NCBI RefSeq assembly: GCF_030418315.1
Contig: NZ_JAUHPV010000011.1
Location: forward strand, 1-64,000
Source: Demequina zhanjiangensis
Lineage (GTDB): Bacteria; Actinomycetota; Actinomycetes; Actinomycetales; Demequinaceae
Direction of reading: 5' to 3'
DNA: 64,000 nucleotides
Position 1 is the stretch's first letter; every line of letters begins with the position of its first letter. Positions 54,198-60,676 of this stretch are shown here, one piece after another. A program made the translations under genes and the position numbers. The notes beneath the pieces were generated by a model. It saw only the letters and a list, made by a program, of their open reading frames with translations, was not told where the DNA came from and ran no database searches.

Positions 54198-54664
54198 CTC
54201 ATCACGACCAGCAGGTCGTCGGCGTTCTCCAGGAACGCGTGCACCTCGTCGCGCATGTCCTCGAGCGAGTGGTTCGCGCCCCAACCGCACTGGATCGCGT
54301 TGGCTGCAGGCACCTCGGTGAGGTCGAGCATGTCGCGCATGGTCGCGAGGACGAGGCCCTTGACCTCCTCGACCGAGTGGTCGCCGCTCATGATGAGGTA
54401 GAAGCCGGTCTGGCATCCCATGGGGCTGAAGTCGATCACGTCCTCGGAGAGCGAGCGCACGCATTCGGCGAAGGAGTGCTCGATCGAGTGCACGGCCGTC
54501 ATCTCGAGGTGCTCCTCGTTCGGCTGGCAGAAGCGCACGTCGAACTTGGTGAGCACGTCGCCGTGCGGCAGGACCTTGCGGTCGGCGACGCGGATGTAGG
54601 GGGCGTCGACCTTCGTGTGGTCCAGGTTGAAGGACTCGACCTTCATCTTGCGCGGTTCGGTCAC
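54194..54664 (-). CDS. luxS: S-ribosylhomocysteine lyase LuxS
   Basis: Cleaves S-ribosylhomocysteine to homocysteine and DPD, the precursor of autoinducer AI-2; 156 aa. The metal site HSIEH (two His) and the Cys in [11 protein letters not shown], plus [17 protein letters not shown], are as in characterised LuxS. The start is GTG 54664, eight bases after AAAGGAG; upstream in-frame sequence is not LuxS. A hairpin lies in the leader (54693-54712). It is uncommon for actinobacteria outside a few groups such as bifidobacteria. Confidence 0.95.
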   Translation of the reverse strand: MTEPRKMKVESFNLDHTKVDAPYIRVADRKVLPHGDVLTKFDVRFCQPNEEHLEMTAVHSIEHSFAECVRSLSEDVIDFSPMGCQTGFYLIMSGDHSVEEVKGLVLATMRDMLDLTEVPAANAIQCGWGANHSLEDMRDEVHAFLENADDLLVVMR

Positions 54665-54692
54665 GGCGACCGCTCCTTTCGCCTCGGGGATG

Positions 54693-54712
54693 CGGCGAGC
54701 GTGTCCTCGCCG
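54693..54712 (-). promoter_or_regulatory. Hairpin in the luxS leader
   Basis: CGGCGAG (54693-54699) and CTCGCCG (54706-54712) form a perfect 7-bp stem with a 6-base loop, ending 28 bases before the GTG of luxS. A weak -35-like TTGACC is at 54743-54748 on the minus strand. Confidence 0.35.
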
Positions 54713-54798
54713 ACTCGTCTCCCATCGTCCAACCAGGGGGACGGTCAAGGATAATCCGCAGGCGGGCGGCCGCACCAGGGCTGACGGGCGCGGCATCG

Positions 54799-54832
54799 GG
54801 ACACGTGTCCGATCCTTAGAATTGTGGCCATG
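54799..54832 (+). promoter_or_regulatory. Promoter and operator of the SAHH-like operon
   Basis: TAGAAT (54817-54822) matches five of six -10 consensus bases and lies seven bases before ATG 54830, predicting a leaderless mRNA. Just upstream is the perfect 12-bp palindrome GGACACGTGTCC (54799-54810), between -10 and -35, a classic repressor position. It could control luxS as well. Confidence 0.5.
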
Positions 54833-56296
54833 TCCGATCCCGTCCTTGAGGCCGAGCGCCTGCTGCGCCGCTTCGCTCGGGACACGAATCTGCTGATCGC
54901 GGGCCGGCCCATGCGCGTCGTCGGCGACGGTCGTGTCGCCGATGCGCTGCGCTCCATGCTGAGCGGCATGGGCGCCCGGCTCTCGTCCACTGGCCCGGCC
55001 GACGCCTCAACCGCCTCCCCCGACGAGGTCGCCTTCGACGTCGCATCCGGTGCGATCACTCTCGGAGGCTCCCCCCTCGCGGACCGCGGCGACGCCTCAG
55101 GCCGCCTGGACTTCGCCGCCGCGCACATGCCGGTCACGCGCGCGATCGCACGCTCGCTGGACGAGGCCGACGCTGTGAGGGGACTCCGGATCGGCGTCTC
55201 CATGACGCTCGAGCCGAAGACCGCGAACCTGGCGCTCATGCTCGCCGACGCGGGCGCCAAGGTCGCGGTCTACGCGCACCCGGACGAGACCGACATGGAC
55301 GTCGCTCAGGCGCTTCGGGACCGCGGCGTGCCCTGCGACGCCGACGCGACGCTCGCGCCTGAGCAGGAGCGCGGGGCGGCGCTCGCCTTCCTGAACCGGG
55401 GCTTCGACGTGCTCGTCGACGACGGCAGCCACCTGACCCGTCTCGCGCACGAGAAGGGGCTCGCCTGCGAATGGGTCGGGGCGACCGAGGAGACCACCTC
55501 CGGCCTGACCCCGCTGCGACGCATGCAGGAGTCAGGGGTGCTCTCGATCCCCGTGATCGCCGTGAACGACGCCGCGACGAAGACCGGCTTCGACAACCGC
55601 TACGGCACCGGTCAGTCGTGCGTGCTCGCGATCGCGGACCTGCTGGACGGCGCCGGGGTGACCCTGCGCGATCAGCCCGCCCTCGTCCTCGGGTACGGAC
55701 CCGTGGGGGTGGGCGTGGCCGCGCACCTGCGCGCGCTCGGCGTCGAGGTGAGGGTCGCGGAGGTCGACCCTGTGCGGGCCCTGCTCGCGGCGCACGACGG
55801 CTACGAGGTGGGCGCTGCCGACGCCCTGGGGTCCGGCGCGCTCGTCATCTCGGCGACAGGTGTTCCCGCGACGGTGTCGCCCCACCTGCTCGTCGCGGCC
55901 AAGGCTGTCGCCGTCGCCGGCGGTGTTCCTGGCGAGGTGGTGCTCGACGGGCTCGCTGACGCCCTCGAGCCGGTCGCCACCGACGTGGAGCGGCTCCCGA
56001 GCGGTGCGCTCCTGCTCGACCGTGGCGGCTGCATCAACGTCACCGCCGCCGAGGGCAACCCGATCGAGATCATGGACCTCAGCTTCGCGACCCAGCTCGC
56101 GGCCGTGGCGGAGCTCGTGACCGCCAGGCCCGGCGTCGGCGTGCACGCGCTGTCCGACGCAGCCGTCGCACGTGTCGGCGCCGCGGCGGCGCGCGCCCGC
56201 GGCCTCTCGCTCTCCCCCGCGCCCCCTGCGTCGTCACCGACGCAGGGAGACTGGCGCTCCCCCCGCTTCGCCACCACTCCCAAGGAGCCTGCATGA
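54830..56296 (+). CDS. S-adenosylhomocysteine-hydrolase-like protein lacking the active-site histidines
   Basis: An NAD-dependent SAHH-family protein, 488 aa, closest in motif style to the archaeal/Thermotoga branch (DNRYGTGQS). Aligned to human SAHH by eye: Asp131 is Asp198, Glu156 is Glu221, Asn181/Lys186/Asp190/Asn191 are Asn246/Lys251/Asp255/Asn256, and Asn346 is Asn403. The NAD site GYGPVG is at 288-293. However His55 is Thr126, His301 is Val366 and His353 is Asn410. So the cofactor site and Lys/Asp pair are kept while all three catalytic histidines are lost. The leading ATG is predicted leaderless. Coupled to the aminohydrolase by an ATGA overlap. It is not a standard AhcY. Confidence 0.8.
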   Translation: MSDPVLEAERLLRRFARDTNLLIAGRPMRVVGDGRVADALRSMLSGMGARLSSTGPADASTASPDEVAFDVASGAITLGGSPLADRGDASGRLDFAAAHMPVTRAIARSLDEADAVRGLRIGVSMTLEPKTANLALMLADAGAKVAVYAHPDETDMDVAQALRDRGVPCDADATLAPEQERGAALAFLNRGFDVLVDDGSHLTRLAHEKGLACEWVGATEETTSGLTPLRRMQESGVLSIPVIAVNDAATKTGFDNRYGTGQSCVLAIADLLDGAGVTLRDQPALVLGYGPVGVGVAAHLRALGVEVRVAEVDPVRALLAAHDGYEVGAADALGSGALVISATGVPATVSPHLLVAAKAVAVAGGVPGEVVLDGLADALEPVATDVERLPSGALLLDRGGCINVTAAEGNPIEIMDLSFATQLAAVAELVTARPGVGVHALSDAAVARVGAAAARARGLSLSPAPPASSPTQGDWRSPRFATTPKEPA

Positions 56297-57612
56297 CGGC
56301 GTTCCCCGTCACCCTCTACTCGGCGTCCCTCGTGCTGCCGATCACCGCCCCGCCGATCCTTGACGGCGCGATCGCCGTGCGCGGCGAGCGGATCCTGCAC
56401 GTCGGCTCCCGCAGCTGGGTCGAGCAGTCGCTCCACGAGCGCGGCCTCCCCGTGGAGCACGTGCACTGGGACGGCGTGCTCATGCCGGGCCTCGTCAACG
56501 CGCACACGCACCTGCAGTACACGGGCATGGCGTCCGTGGGCCGGGGACGCTACCAGGGCTTCGACGACTGGGCGACGGCGTTCAACCCCGTGTACGCGCA
56601 GCCGCACGACTGGGCACGCGACGCCGCTCTCGGCGCCTCCCAGATGATCGGGGCCGGTGTCACGGCCGCCGCGGACATCGTGACCGATCCCGAGGCCGCG
56701 CGCGCCCTCCACGACGCGGGCCTCGCGGGCATCGCCTACTGGGAGGTCATCGACTGGACCAACGACGATTGGCGCGCCCAGGGCCGCAAGGAGGTGGAGG
56801 CCGCGCTCGACTCGCTCCCCTCCCGGCCCGGCACGGGCCTGTCGCCCCACGCGCCCTACTCGCTCGAGATCGTCCCGCTGCTCGAGATCCCGGACATCGT
56901 CCGCGAGCGCGGCAGCCGCATCCACATCCACCTGGGTGAGTCGGGCATCGAGCGCGAGTTCGATCACGATCGCCACGAACCGTGGCAGTCGCAAGGGCTC
57001 GGCAGCCTGATCGAGCTCCGGCAGGCCGGCTTCGGCACCTCCGCGACCGAGTACGTGGACCACCTGGGGGTGCTCGGCCCGGACTGCCACATCGCTCACG
57101 GTGTGTACATGAGCGAGTCCGACCGCGCGATCCTCCGGGCCCGCGGCACCACCGTGGCGCTGTGCCCGCGCTCCAACGAGGTGATCGGCCTCGACGCCCC
57201 TCCCGTCGCCGCCTACCTGCGCGAGGGCAGCCCCATCGCGGTCGGCACCGACTCCCTGTCCTCGTCGCCGTCGCTCGACCCGATGGCCGACGTCGCCGCG
57301 CTGATGGGGATCGCCCGCAACCAGGGCTACTCGCACGACGACCTCGCCGAGCGGCTGCTCCGCGCCGCGACCCTGGGCGGCGCGCACGCCATGGGGATCG
57401 ACGAGGGCCAGGAGCGCACGGGCTACCTCGCAGTCGGCGCGATCGCCGACCTCGCGTTCTTCGACATCCCCGTGACCGATGTGACGCAGACCCTCACCAC
57501 GCTCGCCGAGTCCGGCGAGGGACGTGCCGCCGCGACAGTCTCGTCGGGCCGCGTCCGCTACGCGACCCCCGCGTTCACCAACGCCACCGGAGTCTCCGAG
57601 GAGCACGCATGA
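56293..57612 (+). CDS. COG0402 aminohydrolase (MTA/SAH or aminofutalosine deaminase type)
   Basis: A metal-dependent amidohydrolase of 439 aa. The metal and catalytic residues are present: HTH in VNAHTHLQYTG (near residue 70), HLGES with Glu (near 215), IAHGVYM His (near 270) and VGTDSLSSSPSLD Asp (near 325). CPRSNEVIG is closer to aminofutalosine-type than to classical MTA/SAH deaminases (CPQSN), so deamination of an adenine-containing nucleoside is likely but the exact substrate is open. Stop and start overlap on both sides, tying it to the SAHH-like and cupin genes. Confidence 0.82.
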   Translation: MTAFPVTLYSASLVLPITAPPILDGAIAVRGERILHVGSRSWVEQSLHERGLPVEHVHWDGVLMPGLVNAHTHLQYTGMASVGRGRYQGFDDWATAFNPVYAQPHDWARDAALGASQMIGAGVTAAADIVTDPEAARALHDAGLAGIAYWEVIDWTNDDWRAQGRKEVEAALDSLPSRPGTGLSPHAPYSLEIVPLLEIPDIVRERGSRIHIHLGESGIEREFDHDRHEPWQSQGLGSLIELRQAGFGTSATEYVDHLGVLGPDCHIAHGVYMSESDRAILRARGTTVALCPRSNEVIGLDAPPVAAYLREGSPIAVGTDSLSSSPSLDPMADVAALMGIARNQGYSHDDLAERLLRAATLGGAHAMGIDEGQERTGYLAVGAIADLAFFDIPVTDVTQTLTTLAESGEGRAAATVSSGRVRYATPAFTNATGVSEEHA

Positions 57613-58043
57613 CCGTCCCCGCCACCGCGTCGGCGCTGAGCCTCGAGCCGCATCCCGAGGGAGGCTGGTTCCGCCGCTACTACACGTCGCCGATCCCGGT
57701 CGAGACGCCCGGCGGCGCCCGCCCTGCGGTCACGATGATCCACTACCTGCTCGCCCCCGGCGAGCACAGCGCGTGGCACGTCGTGTCGTCCGACGAGATG
57801 TGGCTGTGGCACGGTCCCGGCCGCCTCGAGCTCGCGCTCGGAGGCGAGGGCGACGAGCCCGGCGAGGCCTCCGTCGTCGTGCTCGGGCCCGATGCTCAGA
57901 GCGGCGACGCCCAGCAATGCCTGGTACCTGCAGGGGTCTGGCAGTCGGCCAGGCTCGTGGCCGAGGAAGAGGTGCTCGTCAGCTGCGTCGTATCCCCCGG
58001 CTTCGACTTCGCCGATTGGAGACTGGCGGAGCACGACCAGTAG
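57609..58043 (+). CDS. DUF985 cupin protein
   Basis: A 144-aa single-domain cupin. Motifs of the family: LEPHPEGGWFRRYYTSP, IHYLLAPGEHSAWHVVSSDEMWLWHGPG (in parts HSAWHVVSSDE, MWLWHGPG) and VPAGVWQSARL, with PGFDFADWRLAE at the end. His and Glu residues could bind a metal, as in other cupins. Whether it is an enzyme or a binding protein is unknown. It overlaps the aminohydrolase gene by four bases and precedes the ABC transporter by 68 bases. Confidence 0.85.
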   Translation: MTVPATASALSLEPHPEGGWFRRYYTSPIPVETPGGARPAVTMIHYLLAPGEHSAWHVVSSDEMWLWHGPGRLELALGGEGDEPGEASVVVLGPDAQSGDAQQCLVPAGVWQSARLVAEEEVLVSCVVSPGFDFADWRLAEHDQ

Positions 58044-58111
58044 GATTCTCACACCCGCGAGCGATCGATGAGGATCTCGCTCGACCCCCCTTTCTGTCCC
58101 AGGAGAGATCA

Positions 58112-58984
58112 ATGCACATTGCCCCTGCCCTGCGTCGCGCCTCCGTGGCCGTCGTCGCCCTCTCGACGCTCGCGCTCGCGGGCTGCTCCAGCTCCACCGA
58201 GGCCGAGACCTCGGCCACGCCGACCGACGCCGCGACCGCAGGCGCCGAGGCCGCGCTCGAGACCTTCACGGAGGGCAAGCTCACGATCGCCACCGGCGAG
58301 CCCGCCTACGAGCCGTGGGTCATCGGCGACGCCCCCGAGTCCGGCGAGGGCTTCGAGGCCGCCGTCGCGTACGCGGTCGCCGAGGAGCTCGGCTTCGCCG
58401 CCGACGACGTCGTGTGGGTCCGCACCACCTTCGACTCCGCGATCGCCCCCGGCGCCAAGGACTGGGACTTCAACATCCAGCAGTTCTCGATCACCGACGA
58501 GCGCCGCCAGGCCGTGGACTTCTCCTCGCCGTACTACGTGACCACGCAGGCCGTCGTCTCCGTCGAGGGCAACGACTACGCCGAGGCCGGCTCGATCGCC
58601 GACCTCGAGGGCGCCGCCATCGGCGTCGCGGTCGGCACCACGTCCTACGACGTCACCGCCGAGGCGCTCGGCGAGGACAACATCCAGGTCTTCAACTCCG
58701 TCGCCGACGTGGTCGCCGCCCTCAACTCGGGCCAGATCGACGCGTTCGTCACCGACCTCCCCGGCGCCTTCTACTCGGCCTACGTCGAGGTCGAGGGCGG
58801 CACGATCGTCGGCCAGTTCGCCTCCTCCGAGGGCGGCGACGAGTTCGGTCTCGTCCTCCCCAAGGACTCGCCGCTGACCGACGCCGTGACCGGCGCCGTC
58901 GACACCCTCACCGAGAACGGCACCCTCGAGACGCTCGAGACCGAGTGGCTCTCGGCGGCCGTCGACGTTCCCGTCCTCAACTAA
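58112..58984 (+). CDS. Polar-amino-acid-type ABC transporter binding lipoprotein
   Basis: A 290-aa lipoprotein of the family-3 (HisJ/GlnH) solute-binding group. The signal peptide MHIAPALRRASVAVVALS continues to the lipobox LAGCS (Cys near residue 24), then a Thr/Ala/Glu-rich linker. EPAYEPWVIGD, GFEAAVAYAVAEEL, SITDERRQAVDFSSPYYVT and IGVAVGTTSYD match the fold. AGGAGAG lies before ATG 58112. The ligand is probably an amino acid or amino-acid conjugate, given the upstream enzymes. Confidence 0.88.
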   Translation: MHIAPALRRASVAVVALSTLALAGCSSSTEAETSATPTDAATAGAEAALETFTEGKLTIATGEPAYEPWVIGDAPESGEGFEAAVAYAVAEELGFAADDVVWVRTTFDSAIAPGAKDWDFNIQQFSITDERRQAVDFSSPYYVTTQAVVSVEGNDYAEAGSIADLEGAAIGVAVGTTSYDVTAEALGEDNIQVFNSVADVVAALNSGQIDAFVTDLPGAFYSAYVEVEGGTIVGQFASSEGGDEFGLVLPKDSPLTDAVTGAVDTLTENGTLETLETEWLSAAVDVPVLN

Positions 58985-58996
58985 GGACCTCCACGC

Positions 58997-59866
58997 ATGA
59001 CCACTGACGGAGCGCCCACGCTCACCTGGCAGCCCAGCACGCTCGAGCTCGAGCGTCGCGCCGTCCGCAAGCGGGCGTCAGGGCGCTCCGTCATGGTCGC
59101 GCTCGCATCGACGGTGGTCTTCGCCGCCGTCGCGGGCACGCTCGTGCTCACCTCTCCCGGCTGGGAGAGCGTGCAGCGCACCTTCTTCAACCCCGAGATC
59201 GCGATCGACAGCCTCCCTCGGATCCTCGAGGGCCTGTGGCTGAACATCCGCGTGCTGTTCTTCGCCGCCATCGGCGTCGCAATTCTCGGCACCCTGCTCG
59301 CGGTGCTCCGCTCGCTCCGCGGCCCGGTGTTCTTCCCGCTGCGCGCCCTCGCCGCCGGGTACACCGACCTGTTCCGCGGACTTCCCGTGCTGATCGTCCT
59401 CTACCTGGTGGGCTTCGGCATCCCCGCGCTCAACCCGACGGAGCGCTATCCCGCCGCAGTGCTCGGCACGATCGGCATCATGCTCTGCTACTCGGCCTAC
59501 GTGGCCGAGGTGCTGCGCGCCGGCATGGAGGCCGTGCATCCGTCGCAGCGTGTCGCCGCCCGCTCTCTCGGGCTGTCGCACGGAGCGACGCTCCGGATGA
59601 TCGTCATCCCGCAGGGCCTGCGCAAGGTGGTGCCCGCCCTCATGAACGACTTCGTGTCGATGCAGAAGGACGTGGGCCTCATCTCCGTCCTCGGCGCAGT
59701 CGACGCCATCCGCGCCGCCCAGATCGTGCAGGCGCAGACCTACAACTTCACGCCCTACGTGGTGGCAGGACTCCTCTTCGTCGCGCTGAGCTTCCCGATG
59801 ATCCGCCTCACCGACCACATCTCCGCGCGCATGGCGAGCCGCGAGCAGATCGGAGGCACCGTATGA
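58997..59866 (+). CDS. Polar-amino-acid-type ABC transporter permease
   Basis: A 289-aa membrane protein of the HisM/GlnP family with five or six spans. An N-terminal polar stretch of about 30 residues precedes the first span (SVMVALASTVVFAAVAG). Central LFRGLPVLIVLYLVGFGIP and the EAA loop EAVHPSQRVAARSLGLSHGATLRMIVIPQGLR (in parts AARSLGLSHGATLR, IVIPQGLR) are typical. It lies 12 bases after the binding-protein gene and overlaps the ATPase gene. It is the only permease gene, so it probably works as a homodimer. Confidence 0.9.
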   Translation: MTTDGAPTLTWQPSTLELERRAVRKRASGRSVMVALASTVVFAAVAGTLVLTSPGWESVQRTFFNPEIAIDSLPRILEGLWLNIRVLFFAAIGVAILGTLLAVLRSLRGPVFFPLRALAAGYTDLFRGLPVLIVLYLVGFGIPALNPTERYPAAVLGTIGIMLCYSAYVAEVLRAGMEAVHPSQRVAARSLGLSHGATLRMIVIPQGLRKVVPALMNDFVSMQKDVGLISVLGAVDAIRAAQIVQAQTYNFTPYVVAGLLFVALSFPMIRLTDHISARMASREQIGGTV

Positions 59867-60648
59867 GCGCCGTCGAGCCCGGCAACGTCCCCACCTCCGG
59901 CAGCACCGCCACCGGCGGCGTCCTCGAGCTCCAGGACGTCCACAAGCTGTTCGGCGACAACCACGTCCTCAAGGGCATCGACCTGCGCATCGCCAAGCAC
60001 GAGGTCGTGGTCGTCATCGGCGCCTCCGGGTCCGGCAAGTCGACCCTCATGCGCACCATCAACCTCATCGAGCGCGTCGACGACGGCCGGATCCTGCTGT
60101 CGGGCGACGACATCACCGAGCCGCGCATCAACGTGGACAGGGTCCGCTCGCGCATCGGCGTGGTCTTCCAGCACTTCAACCTGTTCCCGCACATGAAGGT
60201 GATCGACAACGTCACCCTCGCCGCGCGGAAGGTCCACAAGATGCCCGCGGCCGAGGCCCGCGCCAAGGGGGTGGACCTGCTCACCCGTTTCGGCCTGGGC
60301 GACAAGGTGGACGAGTACCCCGACCGTCTCTCAGGCGGTCAGCAGCAGCGCGTCGCGATCGTCCGTGCGATCCTCACGGACCCGGAGCTGCTGCTCCTGG
60401 ACGAGATCACGTCCGCGCTCGACCCGATGCTCGTGGGTGAGGTGCTGGACCTCGTGCGCTCGCTCAAGGAGCAGGGCTCCACGATCCTCATGGCGACCCA
60501 CGAGATGTCCTTCGCGCGCTCCGTGGCCGACCGCGTGGTGTTCATGCACCAGGGTCGGATCCTCGAGCAGGGCAGCCCCGAGCAGCTCTTCGGCGCACCT
60601 CGCGAGGACGCCACGAAGGAGTTCCTGGCGCGCGTCACGTACCGCTAG
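59863..60648 (+). CDS. Polar-amino-acid-type ABC transporter ATPase
   Basis: A 261-aa GlnQ/HisP-type ATPase. An N-terminal 20-residue leader precedes the domain. Walker A GASGSGKST is near residue 54, signature LSGGQQQRVAIVRA near 155, Walker B LLLLDEITSALD near 178 and the His switch ATHEMSFARSVADRV near 212. The usual 'DEPTSALD' is DEITSALD, a variation seen in the subfamily. Last gene of the operon; it is convergent with the GH65 gene and no strong terminator is visible in the 28-base gap. Confidence 0.92.
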   Translation: MSAVEPGNVPTSGSTATGGVLELQDVHKLFGDNHVLKGIDLRIAKHEVVVVIGASGSGKSTLMRTINLIERVDDGRILLSGDDITEPRINVDRVRSRIGVVFQHFNLFPHMKVIDNVTLAARKVHKMPAAEARAKGVDLLTRFGLGDKVDEYPDRLSGGQQQRVAIVRAILTDPELLLLDEITSALDPMLVGEVLDLVRSLKEQGSTILMATHEMSFARSVADRVVFMHQGRILEQGSPEQLFGAPREDATKEFLARVTYR

Positions 60649-60676
60649 ACCGCGATCGGCCCAGCGCCGGACCGGG

